A DNA stretch of 50,778 nt from an uncultured Pseudomonadales bacterium (GTDB lineage: Bacteria > Pseudomonadota > Gammaproteobacteria > Pseudomonadales > UBA7434): NCBI GenBank assembly GCA_905478995.1, contig CAJQKT010000019.1, positions 1 through 50,778 on the forward strand, given 5' to 3'. Numbering within the stretch: the first letter of the stretch is position 1; each line of letters starts with the position of its first letter. The position numbers and the translations under genes were made by a program. Below the pieces are notes generated by a model. That model was not told the origin of the DNA and ran no database searches. It saw only the letters and a program-made list of their open reading frames with translations. Below are positions 26,801 through 37,687 of the stretch, one piece after another.

Positions 26801-28393
26801 CAAAGGGTCTATTGGTGGGTTGGTTACCTGCGCAAATTGTTGGCGAAAATAATCATAAACAGATCTGACTTTCGTCGACAACACCGCCATTGGCGTGTCG
26901 TCTCCCATTGAGCCTGTGGCCTCTTGGCCTGTTTCAGCCAATGGTCGCAGAATTTGATCGCGCTCTTCAAATGAAATCTGAAAGAGTTTCATCATCGTTA
27001 TTAGATCTTCACGACTGATCGCCGGCATCGCCTTGCGCTTTTTATCGGGCCTTAAGCCACCCTCTATGCGTACCGTCTGGTCTTGCAACCACTGCTTGTA
27101 AGGTTGGCTCTGCTTAAGCTGCGAATCGATATCAGCCGTATGCAACAACTCACCTCGCACCGTATCGATAGCCAGAATCTGACCAGGGCCAATGCGCCCT
27201 TTTTCGACAACATCTGCCGATGCATAATTATAAGTACCCACTTCAGAGGCAACGGTAATAAAATTATCTTTGGTGATGACATAGCGAGCAGGGCGAAGAC
27301 CGTTTCGATCTAACATGCATACTGCGTGGCGACCATCTGTCATTACCAACCCAGCAGGGCCATCCCAGGGCTCCATATGCATGGAGTTATATTCATAAAA
27401 TGCACGCAAATCAGCGTCCATCGTCTCCATATTCTGCCATGCAGGCGGCACTAACATACGCGCTGCACGATATAGGTCAACACCCCCCAACATTAATAGC
27501 TCTAACATATTATCGAGGCTAGATGAGTCCGAGCCGCTGCGATTAACTACCGGCCATACATCGGCCAAACGATCACCAAACAAGCCGGTTTGAAACTTTC
27601 TGCGACGCGCTTCCGCCCAGTTTCTATTACCGTGAATAGTATTGATTTCACCGTTGTGAGCGAGCATGCGAAATGGCTGCGCTAAATGCCACTGAGGAAG
27701 CGTGTTAGTTGAAAAGCGCTGGTGAAATACACAGATTGAAGCTGCCATTTTCGAATGGGCAAGATCAGGAAAAAATCCAGCCAAATCAACCGGCATCATA
27801 AGCCCTTTGTAAGCGATGACTTTGCTAGACAAACTACATACATAAAACTGATTAGCATCAATCAATGATTTTTCAATCATCCGCCGCGCAATAAACAAGT
27901 TTTGCTCTTGCTGCAACTCCGCACTATCAGAATTAGGCCGATTGTCTGCAGGGGCAATAAATAACTGGTAGATCGCAGGCATATTATCGGCAGCGATCTC
28001 ACCCAGAACCGATTGATCGCTGGGCACTTCGCGCCAAGCCAAAATATTGAAATGCTGACTTTCTACAATTTTTGCGATCTTTAACTGCTGTTGTTCGCGA
28101 GCGCTATCGTCCACCGCCATAAAGAACATGCCCACCGCATAGCGAGCAGGCAATTCAATAGAAAACTGCGCGCTTATCTCGGCACGAAAAAACGCATCGG
28201 GCATACTCAAAAGCAAGCCACAGCCATCACCTGTTTTGCCATCGGCAGCAATGCCGCCTCGATGGGTCATACAAGTCAGCGATTCGATGGCCGTTGCCAA
28301 CAAGCGCTGACTCGCCTCACCTGTAAGGTGAGCGATAAGACCAAAACCACAGTTATCCCGAAATTCTTCGGGGCGATACAAACCCATTCCCAT
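23891..28393 (-). CDS. gltB: Glutamate synthase (NADPH) large subunit GltB
   Basis: GltB makes two glutamates from glutamine and 2-oxoglutarate, the main route of ammonia assimilation with glutamine synthetase. The 1500-residue protein has the glutaminase nucleophile C15 in DNCGFG, which becomes residue 1 after a short propeptide is removed. The FMN domain has the SGYDGGT and QTDGGLKTG segments, and the 3Fe-4S cluster is C-x5-C-x4-C in [12 protein letters not shown]. The C-terminal beta-helix holds repeated GG segments. The length matches E. coli GltB (1486). I start at the first of two close ATGs, which has GGA upstream. Confidence 0.97.
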   Translation of the reverse strand: MGMGLYRPEEFRDNCGFGLIAHLTGEASQRLLATAIESLTCMTHRGGIAADGKTGDGCGLLLSMPDAFFRAEISAQFSIELPARYAVGMFFMAVDDSAREQQQLKIAKIVESQHFNILAWREVPSDQSVLGEIAADNMPAIYQLFIAPADNRPNSDSAELQQEQNLFIARRMIEKSLIDANQFYVCSLSSKVIAYKGLMMPVDLAGFFPDLAHSKMAASICVFHQRFSTNTLPQWHLAQPFRMLAHNGEINTIHGNRNWAEARRRKFQTGLFGDRLADVWPVVNRSGSDSSSLDNMLELLMLGGVDLYRAARMLVPPAWQNMETMDADLRAFYEYNSMHMEPWDGPAGLVMTDGRHAVCMLDRNGLRPARYVITKDNFITVASEVGTYNYASADVVEKGRIGPGQILAIDTVRGELLHTADIDSQLKQSQPYKQWLQDQTVRIEGGLRPDKKRKAMPAISREDLITMMKLFQISFEERDQILRPLAETGQEATGSMGDDTPMAVLSTKVRSVYDYFRQQFAQVTNPPIDPLRESIVMSLETCIGAERSVFTETAEHARRIILASPVLSQAKFLTISDLGSLDAYQSVASDFKTHVIDLNYTPEQESLSAAITRVCDEAEHAVSDGGVILILDDSQVGPNKFPMHALMATGAVHHRLVATGMRCDANIIVQTGTARDPHHFAALIGFGATAVFPYLAYRTLDDLVETGELLGDPEQAYINYRKGINKGLLKILSKMGISTIASYRGAQLFEAVGVATEVIEKCFLGVACRITGAEFTDFEDDMQRLAVDAWKKRKPIEQGGLLKFIHGGEYHAFNPDVVQVLQQAVQSGDYEIYQRYADGVNKRPVATLRDLLAVKTGQDPIAIERVESVESILKCFDSAGMSLGALSPEAHESLATAMNRMGGRSNSGEGGEDPARYGTERSSKIKQVASGRFGVTPAYLVNAEVLQIKVAQGAKPGEGGQLPGGKVNKLIARLRYSVPGVTLISPPPHHDIYSIEDLAQLIFDLKQVNPSALVSVKLVSEPGVGTVAAGVAKAYADLITISGYDGGTAASPLTSIRHAGSPWELGLAETQQALCINGLRDKVRVQTDGGLKTGLDVIKAAILGAESFGFGTAPMVALGCKYLRICHLNNCATGVATQNERLRDEHYIGTVEMAMNFFHFVARETREWMALIGVEHLKDLVGRTELLEVLPGTTVKHGKLDFSGMLFNDAILESTPRTCQLPSNTPFDKGKLAERMVVETASAIANRSGGSFEFDVTNCDRSIGARLSGEIARQYGNAGMVDTPIQLNLTGNIGQSFGVWNAGGLNMTLHGDANDYVGKGMAGGELILMPPQDSQFEARFAPIMGNTCLYGATGGKLLAAGRAGERFAVRNSGAQAVVEGAGDHCCEYMTGGMVVVLGKTGNNFGAGMTGGLAYVLDEENQFVDRYNHELVEICRINTESVEAYRGHLRSTIQHFVDATGSKWGHHILSNFEDYVRMFWLVKPKAADLEGLLESVRSRAA

Positions 28394-28643
28394 AGATGAT
28401 TTCCAGACGAGAAAAATTCGTTAATTTACAGACACTTATCCAACACAGGCCCATCAATTATGGAGTGCAGCTGAAAAAGCGGAAGCGCATTCTACACGTT
28501 ACATGAATTGTGAACAAATACACAATGCGAATTGGTTAATATTTCGCCAGCAAGGCCTCAACTAACCAGCCCACACAGCGAAGATTACGCTCAATCGCCT
28601 AGGCCCCGGCAACCGTTGTGACCACCCAAAAATTCACAGCGCT

Positions 28644-30290
28644 CTATCTTCGGGTGTTCAGCAGCTCATCATAACGCGATATATCGCCTTTAATGCTGGC
28701 GATATTGCGTGGCCAAGGCCGCAACCGGCGCAGGCTTTCAGGCAGCGTAGCAATGCTCTCTTGCGCCGTCTGCCGACCGCTGTAAGGGCCGTTTATGACC
28801 ACGAACCACGGCTTACCATTATGGCGCGTTTCGTAAAATAAAAGATCCGCCTCTCCAAAATACTCTTCAACAAGCTTTTTAGCGCGCTGCTCATTGTGAG
28901 TGCCAAAGATCTGCAGCGCGTAGCCTTCATTGGACCAGGCCTGCAGCCGAAGGTTAACCTGCCGGACCGCCTCAAGCCTCTTACTTCTTTCACCATCAAA
29001 AGCCGATCTATCATTGCCAGGTAAGGCTTCGAACGGCGCTTCTTGCGCATCAGGGTCGAGCATCGCAGCGTCAATAACGTTAGACGGCGACATAATCGCT
29101 TTGCCATCGCCACGCACAGACGCCCTATCGCTGGCTCCTGACGACTCTCTGGCTATAGCGATGTTTGCAGGGACGCTCTCTGCAGTGCCGCCAGCCTCAA
29201 CGGCGCTCACCGATACTGCTGTCACAGAATTATCGTTAGCTCCGCTGGAGGAGCCTGCATCCATGCCAGATAACAATGGCGCTTTGACAATTGCTTGACG
29301 GACTTGGCCGCTTGCGACCGCTGCATCACTGCCTTCAGCAACTTGCTCCGTAGTACCGCTCTCAACCGACGGTGCTTTCTCAAGCGCTATGGGCCTGCTT
29401 GCCATCGGCGAAGCAACGTCCAGGCTGCGCCAACCAAAATAGATGGTCACAGCTGCCACCAGCGATGCGATAACCAGATTAGAAACTGGAAACCCCTTTC
29501 TCTGGCGGGCTGGATCACCGTCGATACCTGCTATGAGGAAGTCGCGCACCATGTCATGTAATTGCGCAATACTACCCCGACTTCGCAAAGCCGCAGCTTG
29601 CAGCTGCATACTGGTCAAAGGGCACTCTCCGCGATAGCCAACCGCACCCATCCGGTATTGCACGTAGTCTTTAACTTGTGACTGATTGAACTCGATAAGC
29701 TCTAGCGTATTAAACAGCATACCGTGCTGCTCGACCGCGTCTTCCAGCGCCACTCGTGAGCTAGGCTCACCAGAAAAAATCAGCTTGAAGGCCAGTGATG
29801 TGTCGCCGGCTAGAGTGAGCAGCTGTAATATGAAGTCATTACCCAAGTGCTGAGCGTCATCGACACAGAGAACAGCTTGACGATTACGCCCACGCTGCTC
29901 AAACAGCCACTCTTTCAGTATTTCTAGGTTGTTACGGTCCGCTGAAGATTTCAGACCAAAACCTTGCACAATCTTTTCACTAAGGTGTGCCGAAGTCAGC
30001 AGCATTTCAATGCCCACTACAGCTACGTTGATATCCTGCTCAACTCTTTGAGCAAATTCATGAAGCAATGTTGTTTTGCCAAATCCAGACGGAGCAGACA
30101 AAAACATCGGTGCACTTCCATAACGCGAAAAATGCAGCAATGCCTCAACCGTATTTTTTCGATCACCACCGGCAAAAAACAAGCCGCTCATGCCTTGATC
30201 AGAGAATGGATCTCGCTCTAGCTGGTAATAACTCAGCAAAGCATACAGGCGCTGCTCGCGCTGTGGATCTAAAGTAGCTGGGGTCGGCAT
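28644..30290 (-). CDS. ExeA-like AAA ATPase with C-terminal SPOR domain (DamX-like)
   Basis: From the ATG at 30290 the product has 548 residues. The N-terminal half is an ExeA/GspA-type ATPase: P-loop APSGFGKTT (66-74) with alanine for the first glycine, and Walker B VLCVDDAQHL (D144, D145). Residues 270-287 form one membrane helix. A serine- and alanine-rich linker follows, then a SPOR domain (about 455-545, ALQIFGTHNE to SIATLPESL), which binds denuded peptidoglycan at division sites. Its place between aroB and gltB is that of E. coli damX (after aroB) and of the uncharacterised ATPase gene of pseudomonads. A GTG at 30308 is an alternative start. A role in septal wall or surface assembly is inferred. 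Confidence 0.85.
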   Translation of the reverse strand: MPTPATLDPQREQRLYALLSYYQLERDPFSDQGMSGLFFAGGDRKNTVEALLHFSRYGSAPMFLSAPSGFGKTTLLHEFAQRVEQDINVAVVGIEMLLTSAHLSEKIVQGFGLKSSADRNNLEILKEWLFEQRGRNRQAVLCVDDAQHLGNDFILQLLTLAGDTSLAFKLIFSGEPSSRVALEDAVEQHGMLFNTLELIEFNQSQVKDYVQYRMGAVGYRGECPLTSMQLQAAALRSRGSIAQLHDMVRDFLIAGIDGDPARQRKGFPVSNLVIASLVAAVTIYFGWRSLDVASPMASRPIALEKAPSVESGTTEQVAEGSDAAVASGQVRQAIVKAPLLSGMDAGSSSGANDNSVTAVSVSAVEAGGTAESVPANIAIARESSGASDRASVRGDGKAIMSPSNVIDAAMLDPDAQEAPFEALPGNDRSAFDGERSKRLEAVRQVNLRLQAWSNEGYALQIFGTHNEQRAKKLVEEYFGEADLLFYETRHNGKPWFVVINGPYSGRQTAQESIATLPESLRRLRPWPRNIASIKGDISRYDELLNTRR

Positions 30291-30372
30291 AATTATTAAC
30301 GCATCCACCGAGCAAAAGCCGCAATGGCCACGCCCCCTGTCAATTTAAAAGTCCATGCGCCTAATGATGTCA

Positions 30373-31476
30373 TTACAGGTAATCTTGAATAGTTTTTTCG
30401 AGTAAGTCCGCATCAAAATCTGCCGTAACAAAGGCGCCGCCAAGTTCGCGCAACAACACTAGCCGCAATTTCCCTTGCTTCACCTTTTTATCAACCGCCA
30501 TAAAATCTAAAATTTGCTGCGCACCCTCAATACTAGCCGGAGCCTTACTAGGTAATCCGGCAGCATGGATTACCTCAGCACCCATCTGAAAATCTTGAGC
30601 ACTCAAAAAACCCGATCTATGGGAGAAATCCAACGCTACCAGCATGCCAAAACCAACAGCCTCTCCATGCAACCACTGCTGATAATGTGTCGCTGTTTCG
30701 ACAGCGTGCGCGAAGGTATGGCCAAAATTTAAAATAGCGCGAATACCCGACTCGGTTTCATCAGCGGCAACCACGCCAGCCTTACAGCCACAGGAGCGAT
30801 GAATAGCAAACTGCAACGCAGCCGCATCACGCTGCACAAGCCTTGACATATTGGCAGCCAGCCAGGCCAAAAACTCCTGATCGCAAATCAGTCCGTACTT
30901 GATGACCTCCGCAAGACCGGCACGAAATTCACGCTCTGGCAGGGTCGCCAATGTATCTGTATCAATCAAAACCGCACGAGGCTGATAAAAAGCACCAATC
31001 ATGTTTTTACCTCCGGGATGATTAACCCCGGTTTTTCCACCCACTGACGAGTCCACCTGCGCCAGAAGGGTCGTTGGCACCTGAATAAAACTTACGCCGC
31101 GCTGGTAGGTGGCTGCAGCAAAGCCGGTCATATCGCCGACTACCCCACCACCAAGAGCCACTAACGTCACATCCCTGCTGCATTTTTTCGCTAGCAACTC
31201 ACTATAGATCTGCTCCATTGATGCCAGGTTTTTGAATTGCTCGCCATCAGGTAAAATATGGGCAAGCCTACTGGCATCACCAATTGACTGCTGCAGCTGC
31301 TGTAAATAAAGCGGAGCAACCGTCTCGTTTGTCACCACAAATTTCTGCTCGCAACCTAAATAGCTCTGGACCAGCTGGCTATCATCTAAAAGGCCCGCGC
31401 CGATAATTATCGGATAGCTGCGATCACCTAGATCAACCGACAAACTAAGCCTATCTTCGTGAGTATTTATATTCAT
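30373..31476 (-). CDS. aroB: 3-dehydroquinate synthase AroB
   Basis: AroB converts DAHP to 3-dehydroquinate, the second step of the shikimate pathway. The 367-residue product starts at the ATG at 31476, which has GGAG 10 bases upstream; a TTG six codons earlier is less likely. It shows the RSYPIIIGAGLL start, the NAD-binding GGGVVGDMTGFAAA, the QVPTTLLAQVDSSVGGKTGVN block, and zinc ligands in EVIKYG, GHTFAHA and HGEAV. It lies between aroK and the SPOR-ATPase gene. Confidence 0.97.
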   Translation of the reverse strand: MNINTHEDRLSLSVDLGDRSYPIIIGAGLLDDSQLVQSYLGCEQKFVVTNETVAPLYLQQLQQSIGDASRLAHILPDGEQFKNLASMEQIYSELLAKKCSRDVTLVALGGGVVGDMTGFAAATYQRGVSFIQVPTTLLAQVDSSVGGKTGVNHPGGKNMIGAFYQPRAVLIDTDTLATLPEREFRAGLAEVIKYGLICDQEFLAWLAANMSRLVQRDAAALQFAIHRSCGCKAGVVAADETESGIRAILNFGHTFAHAVETATHYQQWLHGEAVGFGMLVALDFSHRSGFLSAQDFQMGAEVIHAAGLPSKAPASIEGAQQILDFMAVDKKVKQGKLRLVLLRELGGAFVTADFDADLLEKTIQDYL

Positions 31477-31706
31477 GTCGGAACTGCTCCACAAGCAACA
31501 TCACACAGCCAAATACTGTACCACAATGATAACTGCTTACAGTCCAACGAATGGTTTCCCATTGGAGATCGGGGGACTATTTATCATTATTTTTATTAAT
31601 GTAGAGCGCAATCTGATTAGATCTCGCAATATCGGCTAGGCGGGCATTATTTTCAAGTGTCATCAAATTAACGTGAAAATTAAACGCTCGAGTTACAGGC
31701 CCTGTG

Positions 31707-32228
31707 CTAACCGGCGCCCTTATCTAGAGATGCGATTATCTCTTGGGCCGCCACTCTCGGGTTACGATTGTCAGTCGGATAGACTTTATCAGCAACCTCT
31801 CTATAAAGTGGTTCACGCTGTTTAATAAGCGCCTTAAGTATGCTCGCAGGATCACCATTGTTTAGTAAGGGTCTATTTTTGTCCTTGCCTGTTCTAGCCA
31901 ACTGCTGTGAAAGCGTAGCATGTAGGTAAACCACGGTTCCATGCTTAGCTAACAATGCCCTATTCTGGTCAAGTCCGATTATACCTCCGCCAGTTGCAAC
32001 GACCGCCGGCGCTCCCGCACAAATATCTTGAAGCACCTTTGCTTCACGCTGACGGAAACCGTCCTCACCTTCAACATCGAATATCCAGGGAATATCGGCA
32101 CCAGTGCGCTGCACAATCTCTTCGTCAGTATCAATAAACGGCTGACCGAGCAGGCCAGCCAAATGACGACCGATGGTGGATTTACCGGCGCCCATAGGGC
32201 CTACTAAGAAAATAAAGTCTGGTCTCAT
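31707..32228 (-). CDS. aroK: Shikimate kinase AroK
   Basis: AroK phosphorylates shikimate to shikimate-3-phosphate. The 173-residue product has the P-loop GPMGAGKST (10-18), the FIDTDEEI shikimate-binding strand, the GGGII motif and the lid arginines in GKDKNRPLL. Length is normal. It lies 66 bp after pilQ and 230 bp before aroB on the same strand. The gap to aroB holds AT-rich sequence that may contain a promoter; I saw no terminator. Confidence 0.96.
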   Translation of the reverse strand: MRPDFIFLVGPMGAGKSTIGRHLAGLLGQPFIDTDEEIVQRTGADIPWIFDVEGEDGFRQREAKVLQDICAGAPAVVATGGGIIGLDQNRALLAKHGTVVYLHATLSQQLARTGKDKNRPLLNNGDPASILKALIKQREPLYREVADKVYPTDNRNPRVAAQEIIASLDKGAG

Positions 32229-32294
32229 GGTTCAGAACACGCCTAGTTATTGTTAAGCATGATCTGACCACACCTGCCACAGAAGGCAGGAAAA

Positions 32295-34541
32295 TCAGTC
32301 AAGTACACGATCCGTGAGGATGCGAGGAGTAATAAAAATAAGCAGCTCATTCTTGGACCTACCTACCTGGGTGCGTTTAAAAAGACGGCCAACGAAAGGA
32401 ATGTCGCCCAACAACGGCACTTTAGTTTCCTGCTCAAGCTCCGATTCGCGAAAAACTCCACCCAGTACAATAGTTTTGCCATTATCGACTAGGGCCTGCG
32501 TGCGAATTTCATTTTTCAAAATAATCGGAACCTGAGAATTATTTTCACCGAAAACAAAATCGTCACTACGGCTATCTTGCTTAATAATCAAATCAAGAAT
32601 TAAGCGATTATCAGGAGTAATACTCGGCGTAACTTTCAAGCTCAACACCGCTTCACGAAACTTAACCGTAGATCGACCGCTTGCTGAGGACTCAACATAA
32701 GGGATCTCCTCACCGGTTTTAATTTCGGCCTCTTGCTTATCTCCTGTAATTAGCTTGGGCTGCGACACGATCTCGCCGCGGCCCTCTGCTGCGATAGCGC
32801 TCAATTCAGCTGCTAAAAAAGCATTGTCACTTAGAAAGCCGATCGACAAGCTTTGCGGCGTACCTAGAGAATCAGTAATGCCCAGATCAACGACATTAGA
32901 ATCAGGGAACTGCAGTGAACCTGCACCGTTAACAAAATCAAATACGCTGGTGCGCTCATCGTCATCTGCACCGCTTTCGTTCAACAGCGAATTTAACCCG
33001 CCTGTCACGCCCCAACGATCACCACTACCCTGATCGGCTGTTCCACCGCCCCACTGTATACCAATTTGCTCGTCAAAATTATCATTGGCAATGACGATAC
33101 GCGCCTCAACCAAAACTTGTCGCAAAGGCACGTCAATATTGGTAATGAGGCGTCTAAACTCCTCAATCTTTTCAGCTGTATCGGTAATTAACAGCGCATT
33201 AGTGCGCTCATCAACCACCACGCGTCCGCGCGGCGACAGTATACTTCCTGTTGAGCCAGCACCGCTTTCACCTTCAAAGTTTTCGCTTTCATCAACATCA
33301 AAAAGTTTAAATAACTCTCGAGCATTAGCATAGCGAATGCGGATAAATTCAGTTTGCAAAGGAGCAAGCTCGAGCAATTGCTTTTGCGTTTCAATTTGCT
33401 GGCGCTCACGCTCAGCAATTTCGGCAGCAGGCGCGACCATCAATACATTGCCGATCTGACGCTTATCTAAACCCTTGGTTTTCAAGATCAGCTCTAACGC
33501 TTGATCCCATGGCACGTCTTCAAGGCGCAAAGTGATACTACCGCTCACCGAGTCACTAGTAACTAAATTAAGCTCTGTAAAATCTGCAATCAACTGCAAC
33601 ACAGAACGTACTTTAATATCCTGAAAATTGAGCGATAACTTTTCCCCAGTAAAAGCAAAGGCGCGCTTCTTCTCTTCGACCTCTAATTCAGTTAATGGCC
33701 TCACGCTCAATACATAAATATTATCGGCTTGATAGGCAAGGTAGTCATACTCGCCCTTGGGCGTAATTTCAAACGTCGTGCCGCCATCTTTCTGTCGCAC
33801 TGAAAAATCACGCACTGGCGTTGCAAAGTCGGTAACGTCGTACTCGCGCAGCATACTCTCAGCAACTTCTGCATTCGCAAAATCTACAATAATGCTAGTC
33901 GATTCCAAACGCACATCAACATCGACGTTATCATCGGAAAGCTCAATGACCACATTCCCCTCGCCAGCGTCACCTCGCTGAAAGTCAATATGAGATATGG
34001 CTACTTGCCCTTCAGGACGCGCCACATCGGCTTGTCCAATTGAATTTTCAGGCGCCAGGAATGGTGCAGCAACGTCACTGCCACCAATTTCAATGCGCAA
34101 AGTGTTGCCCTCAATAAACGTTTTATAAGGGGACAGCTCAACAAGATTAACCACCACGCGTGTTCTGTTAGCCGCTTCTAACACAACGATACTTCTGGCA
34201 TTGCCAAAAGTCAGTGCATATTTTTTCTTTTCTAAACCACTCACCACACCCGGCAAATCGAGTGCAATGCGTGCTGGCCGCTCAATATTATAAGTACTTG
34301 GCTCAGGCGGCACCCCATCAAACTGTAGATTAATCTGCAGCTTGCCATTCGACTCCGACTGAAAATCAACTTTTTGGAGCTCAACCGCAAAGACGCTGCT
34401 TGTGGCTAGCAGCAGAACACCAATAATGAAATATGCGAAAACTGAAGGCGTTTGTGTTACACCCTTGGCCGCATCTATTTGACGGAAGCCTGAAGAATTG
34501 CTCATTGCTAGTGCCTTAGTAATAAATAAATTAAATAACAT
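32295..34541 (-). CDS. pilQ: Type IV pilus secretin PilQ
   Basis: PilQ forms the outer-membrane pore through which type IV pili leave the cell. The 748-residue product starts at the ATG at 34541, which overlaps the pilP stop (TGATG) and has AAGGA 9 bases upstream. Residues 35-52 form a signal peptide-like stretch. Two AMIN domains (about 55-155 and 170-280) are likely, then a secretin/TonB short domain (SLNFQDIKVRSVLQLIADF) and an N domain. The secretin core ends with VPLLGDIPFVGRLFK and NELLIFITPRIL. It is the last gene of pilMNOPQ. Confidence 0.96.
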   Translation of the reverse strand: MLFNLFITKALAMSNSSGFRQIDAAKGVTQTPSVFAYFIIGVLLLATSSVFAVELQKVDFQSESNGKLQINLQFDGVPPEPSTYNIERPARIALDLPGVVSGLEKKKYALTFGNARSIVVLEAANRTRVVVNLVELSPYKTFIEGNTLRIEIGGSDVAAPFLAPENSIGQADVARPEGQVAISHIDFQRGDAGEGNVVIELSDDNVDVDVRLESTSIIVDFANAEVAESMLREYDVTDFATPVRDFSVRQKDGGTTFEITPKGEYDYLAYQADNIYVLSVRPLTELEVEEKKRAFAFTGEKLSLNFQDIKVRSVLQLIADFTELNLVTSDSVSGSITLRLEDVPWDQALELILKTKGLDKRQIGNVLMVAPAAEIAERERQQIETQKQLLELAPLQTEFIRIRYANARELFKLFDVDESENFEGESGAGSTGSILSPRGRVVVDERTNALLITDTAEKIEEFRRLITNIDVPLRQVLVEARIVIANDNFDEQIGIQWGGGTADQGSGDRWGVTGGLNSLLNESGADDDERTSVFDFVNGAGSLQFPDSNVVDLGITDSLGTPQSLSIGFLSDNAFLAAELSAIAAEGRGEIVSQPKLITGDKQEAEIKTGEEIPYVESSASGRSTVKFREAVLSLKVTPSITPDNRLILDLIIKQDSRSDDFVFGENNSQVPIILKNEIRTQALVDNGKTIVLGGVFRESELEQETKVPLLGDIPFVGRLFKRTQVGRSKNELLIFITPRILTDRVLD

Positions 34542-35074
34542 CAGCTATCATCCTTAAGATTCAAAGTTCTGGGACGCTCAATCCAAGAATCTTTGCCGTT
34601 TCCAATGATTTCGATAATAGAAATAGAATCGGGATAAATGCTAACTATCCGGCCATGGTTTTTACCGAGAAAATTGCCAGCCAAGACTTGATGCACCGCA
34701 CCACTGCCGTCATCGACCAAAGCCCACAAAGTGCCCGCGCGCTCAATGGTTCCAACCATTGAGATCCCTTCTATATTAAAGGACTCAAGCTGCTCTTTAA
34801 CGCGCTTTGGGTCCGGATTCACATCGCTAGATAGCGAGAGATATGCTATTTCGCGAACATTAACCGGCACCTCAAAAGGCGAGCGCTTGGTGGCGGCGTT
34901 GTAACGAAAAGCTTTGTAGGGTTTAAATATAGGTATTAGCTCGATTACACCACTAGGCTTGTCTCGATTATCCGCCATAAACTTGTCAATATCTGACGTA
35001 TCGCTAGAAGAGCAGCCAGCAATGAGTACTAGACTTATCAGAAGCGCCGCCAGCTTATTATTGATTACCCGCAC
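34541..35074 (-). CDS. pilP: Type IV pilus inner-membrane lipoprotein PilP
   Basis: PilP joins the PilMNO inner-membrane complex to the secretin PilQ. The 177-residue product has a lipoprotein signal ending in LIAGC, with C21 as the lipidated residue. The C-terminal half carries a small beta domain with GISMVGTIERAGTLWALV, HQVLAGNFLGKNHG and an IIGNGKDSWIERP segment typical of PilP. Two bases separate it from pilO, and its stop overlaps the pilQ start. Confidence 0.95.
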   Translation of the reverse strand: MRVINNKLAALLISLVLIAGCSSSDTSDIDKFMADNRDKPSGVIELIPIFKPYKAFRYNAATKRSPFEVPVNVREIAYLSLSSDVNPDPKRVKEQLESFNIEGISMVGTIERAGTLWALVDDGSGAVHQVLAGNFLGKNHGRIVSIYPDSISIIEIIGNGKDSWIERPRTLNLKDDS

Positions 35075-35076
35075 GA

Positions 35077-35700
35077 TCAGCCCTCTTCCTTATAACGATA
35101 AGTCTTTGCCATAATACTCATTTGCATAACACCAGGCCGACTTTCAACGGGTAACATCTCAAAATCATGCAAGGTCACGATCCGTGGCAACCCTGATATT
35201 CCACTGACAAAAGAACCCAGGTCATGATAGGTACCAGTCACAAGAATATCGATAGGTAGCTCTATGTAAAACTCTTGCAAGATTTCTTCTTGCAGCTCAA
35301 TGCTATTAAATTCCAGCCCGTTGGAAGAGCCAATAGCAGTGATATCTTCAAGCAAACCAGGCACCTCGGTGTCACTAGGCAACTGACTCACCAAAGCGCC
35401 AAACATTTGGTTCATTTCCGCCATTTGATCTCTGAGCGCAGCGAGGTTAGCCGCTTCAAAGGCCTTGGCCTGAAATTCTGCGCGCAAAGCGAGCTCTTCA
35501 CCTTCAGCAGAGTTGAGGCCATCTAACTGAGCCTTCACAACAAAAATATAGCCAAGCAAAGCCGTTAAGAGAACAGCTAAAATCATCAAGCCACTTTTGA
35601 CTAGAGCAGGCCAAGTGCCCGGCTCCTCCCAATCTATTTGATCGAGCTCAATCTCGGAGGCGGCATCGCGCCAACCCTGAAGCTTCTCGGCAATTGCCAT
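35077..35700 (-). CDS. pilO: Type IV pilus inner-membrane protein PilO
   Basis: PilO pairs with PilN in the periplasm and with PilP to hold the alignment complex. The 207-residue product has a polar N-terminal segment, one membrane helix at about residues 33-53, a coiled coil (LALRAEFQAKAFEAANLA), and a ferredoxin-like C-terminal domain with YIELPIDILVTGTYHDLG, which is the PilO signature. Its ATG shares a base with the pilN stop (TAATG), so translation is coupled. Confidence 0.96.
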   Translation of the reverse strand: MAIAEKLQGWRDAASEIELDQIDWEEPGTWPALVKSGLMILAVLLTALLGYIFVVKAQLDGLNSAEGEELALRAEFQAKAFEAANLAALRDQMAEMNQMFGALVSQLPSDTEVPGLLEDITAIGSSNGLEFNSIELQEEILQEFYIELPIDILVTGTYHDLGSFVSGISGLPRIVTLHDFEMLPVESRPGVMQMSIMAKTYRYKEEG

Positions 35701-36265
35701 TATTCTTCGTCCTCACTGACCTTGCCCGGCGTCACTAAGGATACCGTCAAGCCGAAGTTGTTTGCCTGATCGCCAAATGCAGGATTGGCAACTACCGAGG
35801 TTAAATTAGGGTTAAAAAACCAATCAGACGCATCTAAGCGTCGCATAAGACTGGAGACCCGATTGTTAGACTCGGCGGTACCATCAATCTCCACACTCTC
35901 ATTGGAGCGCTTTAAGCGGGTGTAGTAAACACCGTCAGGAAGTGTCTCAACAAACTGATCAAAAATTCGAACAATAACCGGGCGATTACCCTGCAAGCCT
36001 TGAATAATTGTCATCCGATCGATCAACTGCTCGCGCGCCGCCTTCAAATGTGCAATCTCTTTGACTTCAGTATTCAGCCGATCAATATGTGTTTGTAAAT
36101 AACTATTACGGCTCGCTTGATTATTCAATGATGTATCGAGCATCAAAAAAACCACAACCACACCAAGACCGGCACACAATACTGAAATACCTACATTCCA
36201 AAAAAACTCTCTCTTGGAACGCTCGCGCTTGGCATCACGCCATGGGAGTAAATTAATCTTTGCCA

Positions 36266-36266
<1 letters not shown>
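35700..36266 (-). CDS. pilN: Type IV pilus inner-membrane protein PilN
   Basis: PilN is a bitopic inner-membrane protein whose cytoplasmic tip docks on PilM. The 188-residue product begins with MAKINLLPWRD, the conserved INLLPWR motif that binds PilM. One membrane helix (about 23-45) is followed by a coiled coil and a small fold with the DGVYYTRLKRS segment. Start and stop codons overlap pilM and pilO respectively by one base. Confidence 0.96.
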
Positions 36267-37687
<1,421 letters not shown>

